Positions 7,758-16,608 of a stretch of DNA of 64,000 nt are shown one piece after another. This DNA comes from Candidatus Villigracilis proximus (lineage in GTDB: Bacteria; Chloroflexota; Anaerolineae; Anaerolineales; Villigracilaceae). The stretch is taken from NCBI GenBank assembly GCA_016715195.1, contig JADKBB010000020.1, positions 12,543 through 76,542 on the forward strand, given 5' to 3'. Both the position numbers and the translations under genes were made by a program. The notes below the pieces were generated by a model. It ran no database searches. It was not told where the DNA came from and was given only the letters and a program-made list of their open reading frames with translations. How positions within the stretch are numbered: the first letter of the stretch is position 1; every line of letters begins with the position of its first letter.

Positions 7758-8528
7758 TCACAAGACAGTCAGGAGAAGAGGTTCTCCTTCGGTGACGGCA
7801 ATTGTATGTTCAAAATGCGCCGTCAATGAACCATCAGCAGAGACAACCGTCCATTTATCTGGCAGGACACGGGTTTCGTGTGTCCCAATCAACACCATTG
7901 GCTCAATCGCAATTGTTAACCCCGGACGGAGTAACATGCCGCTTCCTGCTTTGCCAATATTTGGCACCTGCGGCCCCTCATGCATATTCCGACCGACGCC
8001 ATGCCCCGTATATTCACGGGTAACATGGAAGCCATGATTTTCCACATAATTTTGTATCGCTGCCGAGATATCACCTGTGCGTTTGCCATTGCGCATATTT
8101 TCAATACCAGCAAATAGCGCGCCTTCAGTGACTTCAAGCAGTTTTGTTGCCTGGGAAGAAATCTCCCCTACTCCGGCGGTGAAAGCTGAGTCTGCAACAA
8201 ATCCTTCAAAGACCGTACCACAATCAATCGAGACGATATCGCCTTCCTTTAACTTTCGTTTTGGATGCGGGATACCATGCACCATCTCATCATTAATACA
8301 GACTGTGATGGATGAGGGAAACGGTGGATGACCATAACCTTTGAAGGGCGATACGCATCCGAATGACTTCAGCACTTCCTCAGCAGCCGCGTTGAGGTCA
8401 GCTGTTGTCACACCGGGTTGTAAACGTTCTTTTACTGCGGCCAGAACGGTTGCATTGATGCGCCCTGCTTCGCGCATGATCTTAAGTTCAGCAGGGTTTT
8501 TAACATTGATCTGGCGTTCCCAACTCAT
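7758..8528 (-). CDS. map: Methionine aminopeptidase, type I
   Basis: 256 residues, the standard length. The five metal ligands are visible: two Asp in DCGTVFEGFVADSAFT, His in GHGVGRNMHEGP, Glu in AIEPMVLIG, and Glu in the C-terminal TIAVTEGEP. It removes the initiator Met cotranslationally. It lies in the secY-adk-map block, 53 nt after adk. Confidence 0.96.
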   Translation of the reverse strand: MSWERQINVKNPAELKIMREAGRINATVLAAVKERLQPGVTTADLNAAAEEVLKSFGCVSPFKGYGHPPFPSSITVCINDEMVHGIPHPKRKLKEGDIVSIDCGTVFEGFVADSAFTAGVGEISSQATKLLEVTEGALFAGIENMRNGKRTGDISAAIQNYVENHGFHVTREYTGHGVGRNMHEGPQVPNIGKAGSGMLLRPGLTIAIEPMVLIGTHETRVLPDKWTVVSADGSLTAHFEHTIAVTEGEPLLLTVL

Positions 8529-8581
8529 TAGATAAACCTACTTTTCAACAGAATTAAAAAATTCTGCATACTCACAAATAA

Positions 8582-9232
8582 TTATTTTTTTAAGGCTGAG
8601 AGCAGTTTTTGTGTTACCTGTTCCACAGCCTCCATGCCGTTGATCTCGAGCAATTTTCCTCTTTTGCGGTAGTACTCCACCAAAGGCATAGTTTGATCAA
8701 GATAGACACGAATTCGTTTTGTTACAGTTTCCACTTTATCGTCATCGCGCTGATAAAGCTCAGAACCATCGACATCACAAATACCTTCCTTTTTAGGAGG
8801 ACTGAATTTTTGATGGTAAATGTGACCTTGTGCCCGGCATGACCAGCGCCCGCCTGTGCGTTCCACTAGAATGTCTTCAGCTGCCGTGATGTATGGAACG
8901 GCATCCACTTGCCCATGAAATTCAGTGAGCATTTTTTCGAGTGCATCAGCCTGAGTCGGGGTGCGTGGAAATCCATCGAGAATGGCACCAGCATCACAGT
9001 CGTGACGAGAGATGCGGTCACGTATCATGCTAATGGTCACATCGTCTGGTACCAGGTCGCCTTTATCCATAAAGGATTTGGCGAGTTTTCCAAGTTCTGT
9101 TTGATTTTTAAGGTTCTCGCGAAACAAATCTCCAGAGGAGACATGCACGAGTTTGGTTGACTTAGCCAAAATTTTGGCCTGCGTGCCTTTGCCAACGCCG
9201 GGAGGACCTAGTAAGACGATATAGGTCGCCAT
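8582..9232 (-). CDS. adk: Adenylate kinase
   Basis: 216 residues. P-loop GPPGVGKGTQAK at residues 8-19, DGFPRTPTQADALE in the core, and an extended LID (about residues 125-165) with YHQKFSPPK and LYQRDDD. In the zinc-type LID of Bacillus the ligands are C-x2-C and C-x2-D. Here they read SCRAQ and CDVD, so one Cys is a Gln and zinc binding is doubtful. It interconverts ATP + AMP and 2 ADP. It follows secY by 9 nt. Confidence 0.97.
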   Translation of the reverse strand: MATYIVLLGPPGVGKGTQAKILAKSTKLVHVSSGDLFRENLKNQTELGKLAKSFMDKGDLVPDDVTISMIRDRISRHDCDAGAILDGFPRTPTQADALEKMLTEFHGQVDAVPYITAAEDILVERTGGRWSCRAQGHIYHQKFSPPKKEGICDVDGSELYQRDDDKVETVTKRIRVYLDQTMPLVEYYRKRGKLLEINGMEAVEQVTQKLLSALKK

Positions 9233-9241
9233 AAGATCTCC

Positions 9242-10618
9242 TTAACGGACGAGCAGTGAGTCTTGATATCCGTGTAACTTAAGCTCAGCATCGATGTTCA
9301 TAAATGTGTCACGAACAACACCGACAACAATGAGCAAGCCTGAAGATGAAACAAGGAATACACTGGTTTGAGAACTTGCAGCGATACCAAACACGCCTAA
9401 CAAAAGTCCCAAAAGGAAGGGCATGGCCGCTACAACTCCAAGGAAAAGCGCTCCTGGCAAGGTAATGCGGCGCTGAACTGTGCTTAGATATTTCTGGGTG
9501 GGAGTACCTGTATGTACACCAGGGACAGTTGCTCCAGCTTTTTTCAGGTTGTCACCATAATTCTGTTGATCAAATAAAACAGAAGTGTAGAAGAAAGTGA
9601 ATATAACAACCATAAAGAAGTATAGAGTCCAGTAACCCCAATTGCTTGTACCAGTACCTTGAAAGAAATTCTGAATACCTGTAAAGAAACTGGCAACACC
9701 TGCATTCTCATTATTTACAAAATAGCTGGCAAGAATTGCGGGAAATTGCAGGATTGCACTGGCAAAAATCAAGGGGATCATGCCTGAGAGGTTGACCATC
9801 AAAGGCAAGGTTCCCTTAACTGGCATGGACATGCGATTACCCATACGGCGACCGGGATACATAACTGGCACGTTACGTCGCCCTTGTTGCACATAAACGA
9901 TGGCGAACACTGTTAAGATGATAATAAACAGCGTAAAGCCAAACATGAACAAAGCTGTGTCTCTATCAGAAAAGAGTGAGACAAGATTTGAAGGCATCTG
10001 GGCAACAATACCTGCGAAAATAATCAGGGAAAGTCCCTGTCCACGGATACCGTATTCCGAAATCAACTCACCCAGCCAAATGGCAAACATTGTACCGGCT
10101 GTCATTGCCAGGAGAGTCGTTAATGAATTTAGCCAGAGATCCGCTGAAAAACCAAACTCCAGAATCGGCTGCTGTAATGCCTGAATGGACAATGAGTTAA
10201 AGATGTTAATCTGACCAATAGCAGATAGAGCGGCCATGGGTACAGCAAGATAATATGTCCACTTTTCCTGCCAGCGGCGAGCTTCTCGTGGGTCTTCTTC
10301 CATTCTACGTTGCAAAGCAGGAATGATCGGGATGAGCAATTGTAAAATGATCTGTGCAGTAATGTACGGATACACACCCATTGAAAGTAATGAGAAATTG
10401 GAAACCGTACCGCCAGAAAGCAGATCAAGAAAATCAACGAAACTACCGCCACTGGTTGATAATGCCTTGAACTGAGCCAAAACGGCAAAGTCCACGCCAG
10501 GTGCCGGGATGTTTGCTACTATACGATAAATCGCCAAGATAACGAGCGTAATCACCAACTTACGCCGAATATCTTCCGATTTCCAAAGGTAACGCCAGCC
10601 TGAAAAGGTGGTCTTCAT
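9242..10618 (-). CDS. secY: Protein translocase subunit SecY
   Basis: 458 residues with ten predicted membrane helices. Conserved segments include YRIVANIPAPGVDF after the first cytoplasmic stretch, a GGTVSNFSLLSMGVYPYITA plug/TM2 region, and the C5 loop near PTQKYLSTVQRRITLPGA. It forms the channel of the Sec translocon, used by the lipoproteins and membrane proteins encoded around it. It lies 19 nt after rplO. Confidence 0.97.
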   Translation of the reverse strand: MKTTFSGWRYLWKSEDIRRKLVITLVILAIYRIVANIPAPGVDFAVLAQFKALSTSGGSFVDFLDLLSGGTVSNFSLLSMGVYPYITAQIILQLLIPIIPALQRRMEEDPREARRWQEKWTYYLAVPMAALSAIGQINIFNSLSIQALQQPILEFGFSADLWLNSLTTLLAMTAGTMFAIWLGELISEYGIRGQGLSLIIFAGIVAQMPSNLVSLFSDRDTALFMFGFTLFIIILTVFAIVYVQQGRRNVPVMYPGRRMGNRMSMPVKGTLPLMVNLSGMIPLIFASAILQFPAILASYFVNNENAGVASFFTGIQNFFQGTGTSNWGYWTLYFFMVVIFTFFYTSVLFDQQNYGDNLKKAGATVPGVHTGTPTQKYLSTVQRRITLPGALFLGVVAAMPFLLGLLLGVFGIAASSQTSVFLVSSSGLLIVVGVVRDTFMNIDAELKLHGYQDSLLVR

Positions 10619-10637
10619 AAGTATCCTTTGTGTAGGT

Positions 10638-11093
10638 TTAGGCGATCAATTCAACCGAGCCGCCAGCCTTTTCGATCTTGGCTTTGGCGCCAGCGCTGAC
10701 ACGATGTACACGCACTTTGAGGGCAACGGTCATCTCACCGCGGCCAAGAACAACTGTCGGGTTACGAGAGTCACGCAAGAGGTGCGCTTCTTCGAGGGCT
10801 TCGGGGGTGACATCCGCATTGGCTTTGAAGGCCTGCGAAAGTTGATCAAGGTTTACTTCATTGTAGAAAACCTGATTTGGCGGGGTAAATCCTTCACCAC
10901 GCATGAACGGTAGGCGTCGGAAAAATGGAAGGTTACCACCCTGACGATAAGCGTGACCGCCTTCGCCAGAACGTGAACCTTGTCCTTTGGTACCGCGGCC
11001 GGCAGTTTTACCCTGCCCTGCCGAGATGCCGCGTCCAACGCGTTTTTTATTCTTTTTTGACCCAACATTGGGTACGAGATCGTGTAGTTTCAT
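10638..11093 (-). CDS. rplO: 50S ribosomal protein uL15
   Basis: 151 residues. The Gly-rich basic N terminus (KRVGRGISAGQGKTAGRGTK) and RRLPFMRGEGF are diagnostic; the C-terminal domain has VHRVSAGAKAKIEKAGGSVE. It follows rpmD by 7 nt and precedes secY. Confidence 0.97.
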   Translation of the reverse strand: MKLHDLVPNVGSKKNKKRVGRGISAGQGKTAGRGTKGQGSRSGEGGHAYRQGGNLPFFRRLPFMRGEGFTPPNQVFYNEVNLDQLSQAFKANADVTPEALEEAHLLRDSRNPTVVLGRGEMTVALKVRVHRVSAGAKAKIEKAGGSVELIA

Positions 11094-11100
11094 ATTCAGC

Positions 11101-11298
11101 CTACTCTTCGATCTTGAGCAAATGGATGATCTTATTCAACATACCGCGTAATGCGGGTGTATCCTTGTGCTCAACAGTTTGATGTAAACGGCGCAAACCA
11201 AGGGCTTTTACTGTGGCTTTTTGGTCTTTGGGAAAACCAATGTCACTCTTAACCCAGGTCACGCGCAAAATTTTGCCGGTTGTTTCCTGCTTAGGCAT
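11101..11298 (-). CDS. rpmD: 50S ribosomal protein uL30
   Basis: 65 residues from ATG 11298 (MPKQETTGKILRVTWVKS), ending in LLKIEE. The frame is open further upstream, but the chosen ATG has GGAGA ahead of it and gives the normal length. The rpsE stop overlaps this start by 8 nt, so translation is probably coupled. Confidence 0.95.
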   Translation of the reverse strand: MPKQETTGKILRVTWVKSDIGFPKDQKATVKALGLRRLHQTVEHKDTPALRGMLNKIIHLLKIEE

Positions 11299-11839
11299 GT
11301 TGTTTTCTCCGTTCCCAGAATGGTAACAATTCATCAGAACGCTTTCCGCGGCGAGCCGCTTCAAGGGCTGGTGAACGTAAGCCGTCCAGAGCACCAAAGG
11401 TTGCCATTACCACGTTCAGCACATTTGCGCTTCCCATGGATTTGGTGAGAATATCGCGCACGCCTGCCACTTCCAATACAGCGCGCACTCCACCAGCGGC
11501 GATAACGCCAGTACCAGCGGAAGCGGGCTTGAGGAATACTCTAGCGCCAGCCACTTTTCCCAATGATTCATGAGGGATCGTGGTGCCGAAGAGATTGACT
11601 TCGCGTAAATCTTTGCGGGCCCGCTCAGAAGCTTTGCGCATTGCATCGGGTACAGCATTTGCCTTTCCAACACCCATGCCAATCGTGCCTTTTTTGTCGC
11701 CAACAACGACGGTCACGCGGAATTGAAAGCGACGACCACCTTTTACGACTTTTGCAACACGGGCAATTTCGATCACGCGTTCTTCAAAAGCGTCCTGCGC
11801 TTCATACTGTTGCTTATCAGTAAATTGCTTTTCTGCCAT
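11291..11839 (-). CDS. rpsE: 30S ribosomal protein uS5
   Basis: 182 residues from ATG 11839, which has GGAGA 5 nt upstream; the ATG at 11851 overlaps that Shine-Dalgarno. Recognisable are VIEIARVAKVVKGGRRFQFR, GMGVGKANAVPDAMRKA, and the second-domain GGVRAVLEVAGVRDILTKS. It is involved in decoding accuracy and helicase activity at the mRNA entry site. Confidence 0.96.
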   Translation of the reverse strand: MAEKQFTDKQQYEAQDAFEERVIEIARVAKVVKGGRRFQFRVTVVVGDKKGTIGMGVGKANAVPDAMRKASERARKDLREVNLFGTTIPHESLGKVAGARVFLKPASAGTGVIAAGGVRAVLEVAGVRDILTKSMGSANVLNVVMATFGALDGLRSPALEAARRGKRSDELLPFWERRKQHA

Positions 11840-11883
11840 ATCTTTCTCCATGTAGCAGCGATTCTAAATCGCTGCAGAACATT

Positions 11884-12249
11884 TTAGAATTGCAAGCCAC
11901 CTTCGCGCGCGCCATCAGCCAAAGCCTTGACGCGCCCGACATAGCGGAAGCCACCACGATCGAACACGACAGACGAAATCCCTTTGGATTTTGCGCGTTC
12001 AGCCACTGCTTTACCAATGGCTTTGGCCTGTTCGGTCTTCTTCATCCCCTTCATTTGTTCACGCAGTTCTTTGTCAACTGTGGATGCAGAAATAAGGGTT
12101 TTTCCATCATTGTCATCAATAATCTGGGCATAAATCCCGGATAAACTCTTGAACACATTCAAGCGAGGACGAGCCGCAGAGCCAACCACTGTCTTGCGGA
12201 CACGGATGTGGCGGCGTTCACGAGCGAGAGAACGATTCTTCTTAGCCAT
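11884..12249 (-). CDS. rplR: 50S ribosomal protein uL18
   Basis: 121 residues. RRHIRVRKTVVGSAARPRLN and VVFDRGGFRYVGRVKALADG are typical of uL18, which binds 5S rRNA with uL5. It follows rplF by 3 nt. Confidence 0.97.
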   Translation of the reverse strand: MAKKNRSLARERRHIRVRKTVVGSAARPRLNVFKSLSGIYAQIIDDNDGKTLISASTVDKELREQMKGMKKTEQAKAIGKAVAERAKSKGISSVVFDRGGFRYVGRVKALADGAREGGLQF

Positions 12250-12252
12250 GGC

Positions 12253-12801
12253 TTACTTGGCTCCTTTTCCGGCTTTACCAGCCTTGCGGCGGACACGTTC
12301 ACCCAAGTAACGCAAACCTTTGCCATGATATGGCTCAGGTGGACGTACCTTGCGAATATTCGCAGCAATCTGTCCAACCAATTCTTTATCGAAACCCGAG
12401 ACTTTGATCTGACGGGTCTTCGCATCTGTTTCAAATGATACACCGGCCGGGGGTTCCATCTTGACCGGATGTGAATAACCAACAAACAGGGCGAGGTTCT
12501 TGCCTTCCATTTCAGCGCGGTATCCCACGCCTTCAACTTGAAGGACAACTTCAAAACCCTTGCTTACGCCGTGAATCATATTCGCAAGTACGGCGCGCGT
12601 AGTACCGTGCAGGGCGCGTTCAGCGGGGTTTTCCGAATTACGGGTAATGTTCAATTGATTATTCTCCATCTTGATACCAATCAAATGAGAGAATGATCTC
12701 TTGAGCTCACCTTTCGGGCCCTTCACGAGAACGTCAAAACCTTTTACGTCCACCTGCACGCCACTGGGAATATCTACTGGCAAACGACCAATTCTAGACA
12801 C
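12253..12801 (-). CDS. rplF: 50S ribosomal protein uL6
   Basis: 182 residues from GTG 12801 (SRIGRLPVDIPSGVQVDVKG). A perfect AGGAGG (12808-12813) sits 6 nt upstream and fixes this start over the longer open frame beginning at 12843. The C-terminal signature PPEPYHGKGLRYLGERVRRK is present. Confidence 0.97.
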   Translation of the reverse strand: MSRIGRLPVDIPSGVQVDVKGFDVLVKGPKGELKRSFSHLIGIKMENNQLNITRNSENPAERALHGTTRAVLANMIHGVSKGFEVVLQVEGVGYRAEMEGKNLALFVGYSHPVKMEPPAGVSFETDAKTRQIKVSGFDKELVGQIAANIRKVRPPEPYHGKGLRYLGERVRRKAGKAGKGAK

Positions 12802-12811
12802 AGTAAACCTC

Positions 12812-13225
12812 CTACCAGACTTTGCAGATGATCTCGCCGCCAACGCCCAACTGTCGAGCGCGTACGCCGGTCATGACACCCTTTGGTGTAGAGATAATGG
12901 CAACGCCAATACCTGAAAGCACCCAAGGAATATCTGTCTTTTTGGTGTATATGCGGCGACCTGGTTTACTTACACGTTCCAAACCAGAGAGCACGGCACG
13001 TCGTTGGCGACGTTCGCCAACATACTTAAGCTTCACGCGTAGAACTTTTTGTACTTCGCGTTCACCTTCCACCACTTCGTAACCTTCGAGAAAACCTTCA
13101 TCCTTTAGGATCTTGGCAATCTCTACTTTAATCTTTGAGTTGGGCATTGCAACCTGAGCATGGCCTGCGAGCACAGCATTGCGAATGCGAGTCAACATAT
13201 CAGCGATCGGATCAGTAAATGACAT
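12812..13225 (-). CDS. rpsH: 30S ribosomal protein uS8
   Basis: 137 residues. MSFTDPIADMLTRIRNAVLA at the start; C-terminal IISTPKGVMTGVRARQLGVG, the segment that binds helix 21 of 16S rRNA. In other bacteria uS8 represses the spc operon. It lies 18 nt after rpsN. Confidence 0.97.
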   Translation of the reverse strand: MSFTDPIADMLTRIRNAVLAGHAQVAMPNSKIKVEIAKILKDEGFLEGYEVVEGEREVQKVLRVKLKYVGERRQRRAVLSGLERVSKPGRRIYTKKTDIPWVLSGIGVAIISTPKGVMTGVRARQLGVGGEIICKVW

Positions 13226-13243
13226 GATCTACCTCCACCTGGG

Positions 13244-13426
13244 TTACCAGGACGCCTTTATGACGCCAGGTATTTTGCCCGTCAAAGCCAATTCACGGAA
13301 GCAAATACGGCATAGACCAAAGCGACGAATAAAACCGCGTGGGCGCCCACAACGCTGACAGCGATTCCGCACTTGCACTGCATGTTTGCGGCGCAGTTCA
13401 CGATATTGCATACATTTTTTTGCCAT
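13244..13426 (-). CDS. rpsN: 30S ribosomal protein uS14, type Z
   Basis: 60 residues, the short zinc form. C23, C26, C39 and C42 (CQRC and CRIC) make the zinc ribbon, ending with GKIPGVIKASW. It follows rplE by 3 nt. Confidence 0.97.
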   Translation of the reverse strand: MAKKCMQYRELRRKHAVQVRNRCQRCGRPRGFIRRFGLCRICFRELALTGKIPGVIKASW

Positions 13427-13429
13427 AGG

Positions 13430-13981
13430 TTAAGCATCCTTCTTGCTACTGAACGGCATTCCGAGCAATTGCAATAATGCGCGCGCCTGATCATCACTCT
13501 TGGCTGAAGTCACGATGGTGACTTCCATACCGCGCAATTTATCAATTTTGTCGTACTCGATCTCAGGGAAAACCAACTGATCCTTAAGACCCAGTGTGTA
13601 ATTTCCACGACCATCAAAGGCATTGACTGAAATACCGCGGAAGTCACGCACACGGGGCAAGGCAATGTTTACAAGACGGTCAAAGAAAGCCCACATACGG
13701 GCGCCACGCAAAGTTACCTTTGCACCAATGAGACGGCCTTCGCGCAATTTAAAGTTCGCAATACTTTTGCGAGCTTTTGTTTGCACAGGCTTTTGAGCAG
13801 TGATCTGTGTCAAATCAGCAGTAGCGGCATCAAGCGCTTTGGGATTATCCATCGCTTCGCCGAGACCGATATTGACAACGATCTTTTCAATACGCGGCAC
13901 CTGCATTACGTTCTTCAAACTGAACGATTTGAACAGGGCCGGGGCCACTTCTGTGTTATAGCGTTCTTGCATTCTGTTCAT
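13430..13981 (-). CDS. rplE: 50S ribosomal protein uL5
   Basis: 183 residues. NVMQVPRIEKIVVNIGLGEA, IANFKLREGRLIGAKVTLRG and ALPRVRDFRGIS are standard. It binds 5S rRNA and bridges to the 30S. GGAG lies 8 nt before ATG 13981. Confidence 0.97.
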   Translation of the reverse strand: MNRMQERYNTEVAPALFKSFSLKNVMQVPRIEKIVVNIGLGEAMDNPKALDAATADLTQITAQKPVQTKARKSIANFKLREGRLIGAKVTLRGARMWAFFDRLVNIALPRVRDFRGISVNAFDGRGNYTLGLKDQLVFPEIEYDKIDKLRGMEVTIVTSAKSDDQARALLQLLGMPFSSKKDA

Positions 13982-13998
13982 CTTATTCGCTCCACGGC

Positions 13999-14331
13999 CT
14001 ATTCAATCGTGGCCTCACAGTTCTTGCAAACGCGATGGGCACCTTCATCGTCACGTGAAACACCAACGCGAGTAGGTTCACCGCATTTCGGGCATACAAG
14101 CATCACGTTTGAGATGTCAATCGGCCCTTCGAACTGGATTCGGCCCGGGTTCATGTTGCGACCCGCTTGCGTCTGTACCTGCTTCTGGTGTTTGGTGCGA
14201 ATATTCACACCTTGCACCACTACGCGACGATCATCAAGGAAAACATTAATAACCTCACCACGCTTGCCTTTGTCCTCCAGGCGGCCACTGATCACTTCTA
14301 CTGTATCGCCTTTTCGAATCTTAACTTTCAT
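13999..14331 (-). CDS. rplX: 50S ribosomal protein uL24
   Basis: 110 residues. The KOW motif is at the N terminus (IRKGDTVEVISGRLEDKGKR), and the C terminus carries CPKC and CKNC, a zinc ribbon found in many but not all bacterial uL24 proteins. An assembly initiator of the 50S. Confidence 0.97.
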   Translation of the reverse strand: MKVKIRKGDTVEVISGRLEDKGKRGEVINVFLDDRRVVVQGVNIRTKHQKQVQTQAGRNMNPGRIQFEGPIDISNVMLVCPKCGEPTRVGVSRDDEGAHRVCKNCEATIE

Positions 14332-14340
14332 TCTTCGCTC

Positions 14341-14712
14341 CTACAGTACTTCCGGGGCCAGCGACACGATCTTCATATAGCCCATATCGCGCAGTTCGCG
14401 CGCGACAGGTCCAAAGATACGTGTGCCCCTCGGGTTTTCGCCATCGGCATCCAGGATCACTGCGGCGTTATCATCAAAACGAATGTAAGAGCCATCTTCT
14501 CGGCGCCATTCTTTCGTGCAACGCACAATGACAGCCTTTACAACTTCGCTTTTCTTTACTGAACCTTGCGGTGCAGCGGCTTTCACGGTTGCAACCACGA
14601 CATCGCCAATCGATCCATACTTGCGCTTGGAACCACCCATCACATGAATGACAAGCAATTCGCGGGCGCCGGTGTTATCTGCCACTTTAATTCGAGACTC
14701 TTGCTGAAGCAT
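14341..14712 (-). CDS. rplN: 50S ribosomal protein uL14
   Basis: 123 residues. MLQQESRIKVADNTGARELL, AVIVRCTKEWRREDGSYIRF and GTRIFGPVARELR are diagnostic. It lies at the subunit interface. It follows rpsQ by 4 nt. Confidence 0.97.
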   Translation of the reverse strand: MLQQESRIKVADNTGARELLVIHVMGGSKRKYGSIGDVVVATVKAAAPQGSVKKSEVVKAVIVRCTKEWRREDGSYIRFDDNAAVILDADGENPRGTRIFGPVARELRDMGYMKIVSLAPEVL

Positions 14713-14716
14713 GGCT

Positions 14717-14989
14717 TTATTCTCCTACGCCTTGATCAGCGGTTCGTGTCTCGCGCTTGACAACTGCTTCAACAGCCCAACGCTTGTCACGAGATAACGG
14801 ACGGGTCTCTACGATCTGGACCTCATCACCGATCTGGCAGCCGATCTCATCATGTGCCTTCACGCGCGTGCTTGAGTACACCACCTTCTTATAAAGAGGA
14901 TGGCGAAACTTGCGAGTGATTTCCACCACGACGGTCTTGGTCATTTTATTGCTGGTGACTACACCAGTCATACGACGACGATTATTCAT
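14717..14989 (-). CDS. rpsQ: 30S ribosomal protein uS17
   Basis: 90 residues. RMTGVVTSNKMTKTVVVEI and YKKVVYSSTRVKAHDEIG are typical, with RPLSRDKRW towards the C terminus. Its ATG overlaps the rpmC stop by one base (TAATG), indicating coupling. Confidence 0.97.
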   Translation of the reverse strand: MNNRRRMTGVVTSNKMTKTVVVEITRKFRHPLYKKVVYSSTRVKAHDEIGCQIGDEVQIVETRPLSRDKRWAVEAVVKRETRTADQGVGE

Positions 14990-15204
14990 TATGCACCTTC
15001 CACAGCGGCACGCTCGGTCTCGCGCAGGATCGTTTCCATGCGGGCGATGTCGCGGCGCAGGGTTCGCAAGTGGCTGGAGTCAGTCAACTGACCGGTCACC
15101 TGCTGGAAGCGCAGTTTCATTACCTCTTCTTGCGAATCCGAGATCTTTGTGCGAATCTCTTCCACCGCCAATTTGCGGATGTCTTCCACTTTCATATGCT
15201 TCAT
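14989..15204 (-). CDS. rpmC: 50S ribosomal protein uL29
   Basis: 71 residues, two helices. KVEDIRKLAVEEIRTKI and LKFRQVTGQL-type residues (here MKLRFQQVTGQLTDSSHL) identify uL29 at the tunnel exit. A strong GGAGGAG precedes ATG 15204. Confidence 0.95.
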   Translation of the reverse strand: MKHMKVEDIRKLAVEEIRTKISDSQEEVMKLRFQQVTGQLTDSSHLRTLRRDIARMETILRETERAAVEGA

Positions 15205-15207
15205 TGG

Positions 15208-15627
15208 TTATTCTCCTCCCGCAAAACGGCCAACAACTTTGGTCTTGATGGAGAACTTGTACTGAGCGCTCTTCAAAGCCGCAATTGCAATGTCTGCCGA
15301 CAAGCCACTGACCTCGAACATAATACGGCCAGGTTTGACTGGAGCAACATAGTATTCCACGTTACCTTTACCAGAACCCATGCGGGTCTCCGGCGGCTTG
15401 TGTGTGTACGGTTTGGCCGGGAAAATACGAATCCAGATCTTACCGCGACGCTTCATCCCACGAACGATGGTGCGACGAGCCGCTTCAATTTGACGGGCTG
15501 TAATCCAGCCCGGTTCCAACGCCTGCAGACCGAATTCGCCGAAGGAAATCTCCGCACCGCGGAGAGCTTTTCCTGTCATGCGACCGCGCATCTGCTTGCG
15601 CCACTTTACACGTTTAGGCATCAACAT
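15208..15627 (-). CDS. rplP: 50S ribosomal protein uL16
   Basis: 139 residues. PKRVKWRKQMRGRMTGKALR, WITARQIEAARRTIVRGMKR and KPPETRMGSGKGNVEYYVAP are diagnostic. Two starts are possible, ATG 15627 and ATG 15621; the former has GAGG at 8 nt, the latter gives the family-standard N terminus MPKRVK. Confidence 0.96.
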   Translation of the reverse strand: MLMPKRVKWRKQMRGRMTGKALRGAEISFGEFGLQALEPGWITARQIEAARRTIVRGMKRRGKIWIRIFPAKPYTHKPPETRMGSGKGNVEYYVAPVKPGRIMFEVSGLSADIAIAALKSAQYKFSIKTKVVGRFAGGE

Positions 15628-15658
15628 ATCTAAAACCTCATCTCAGGCGACGTCGCGA

Positions 15659-16438
15659 TTACTCGCTGACGTACACGCCTTCTGTCGCTTCAACTTTATC
15701 TTCCACATCGGGCACGACCTCACCTTTATAGATCCAGACCTTGATACCGATCTGTCCATATGTGGTGGATGCTTCAGTTGTGGCAAAATCAAGATTTGCG
15801 CGCAAGGTCTGCAGAGGAACGCGTCCTTCACGCAACCAGACATCGCGAGACATTTCTGCGCCGCCAAGGCGTCCGCCAACCAGGATCTTGATCCCTTGGG
15901 CGCCCTGCTTGATCGCTTGCTGAATGGCGCGTTTCATCGCGCGGCGATAGGCAATACGGCGTTCGAGTTGGTCAGCAATATTCTTGGCGACCAACATTGC
16001 ATCGGTATCGGGCGAGGAAATCTCTTTAATGTCCAATTCGATTTTCTTGCCGGCTAATGATTCAAAATCAGCCTTCTTGCCAACCAATGACTCAAGTGCC
16101 TGACGAATCTTCTTCACGCCTTCACCTTTTCGACCGATCAAAATACCAGGCTTGGCGGTATGAATAACGATACGAACCTTGCCAGGTGTGCGTTCAACGT
16201 CAATACGAGAAATACCAGCTTTACCATCTTTTACAGCATCAGGCATTTGCTTGCGATATTCACGAACTTTTTCGCTGGCAGCCCAGCCGCCCTTGGAGAA
16301 GTTACCAAGTAACAAAGAACGAATGGCGAAGTCCTGATGTAATTGCTGACGATAGACACTTCCTTCAGCGAACCAACGGCCGCCCCAGGGTTGATTGATC
16401 CCTAGACGAAAACCAATAGGATGTACTTTACGACCCAT
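15659..16438 (-). CDS. rpsC: 30S ribosomal protein uS3
   Basis: 259 residues. MGRKVHPIGFRLGINQPWGG, the KH domain with KPGILIGRKGEGVKKIR, and the C-terminal domain with GGRLGGAEMSRDVWLREGRV. It is slightly longer than E. coli S3 because of the acidic tail (EVVPDVEDKVEATEGVYVSE). It lies 10 nt after rplV. Confidence 0.97.
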   Translation of the reverse strand: MGRKVHPIGFRLGINQPWGGRWFAEGSVYRQQLHQDFAIRSLLLGNFSKGGWAASEKVREYRKQMPDAVKDGKAGISRIDVERTPGKVRIVIHTAKPGILIGRKGEGVKKIRQALESLVGKKADFESLAGKKIELDIKEISSPDTDAMLVAKNIADQLERRIAYRRAMKRAIQQAIKQGAQGIKILVGGRLGGAEMSRDVWLREGRVPLQTLRANLDFATTEASTTYGQIGIKVWIYKGEVVPDVEDKVEATEGVYVSE

Positions 16439-16448
16439 ATAATTCTCC

Positions 16449-16596
16449 TTATGCTCCGCGCTCGCGTAATATGACAGTCACATGTGAACTGCGGCGCAAT
16501 ATCGGTTTGAAACTTTCCGCGCACCATATCAATCACGATACGGACTTTCTGCGCAGACAGAGAGAGATTATTAATTTTTGCATGAATATCACTCAT
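16449..16596 (-). pseudogene. rplV: 50S ribosomal protein uL22, internally deleted
   Basis: The N terminus (SDIHAKINNLSLSAQKVRIV, then IDMVRGK) is a normal uL22 start in the right place between rpsS and rpsC. It then jumps to the uL22 C terminus (FKPILRRSSHVTV, then ILRERGA, stop at 16449), which is in a different frame. About 65 codons in between, the globular core and most of the tunnel loop, are missing. Only 148 nt remain of the expected 340 or so. The junction is near GCGGAAAG (minus strand, about 16510-16520); the lost part of the family normally ends in an ARGRFKP-like segment, so CGCGGAA microhomology could have joined the ends. Either a collapsed assembly or a real deletion. Confidence 0.8.
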
Positions 16597-16608
16597 ATCT
16601 CACTCTCC

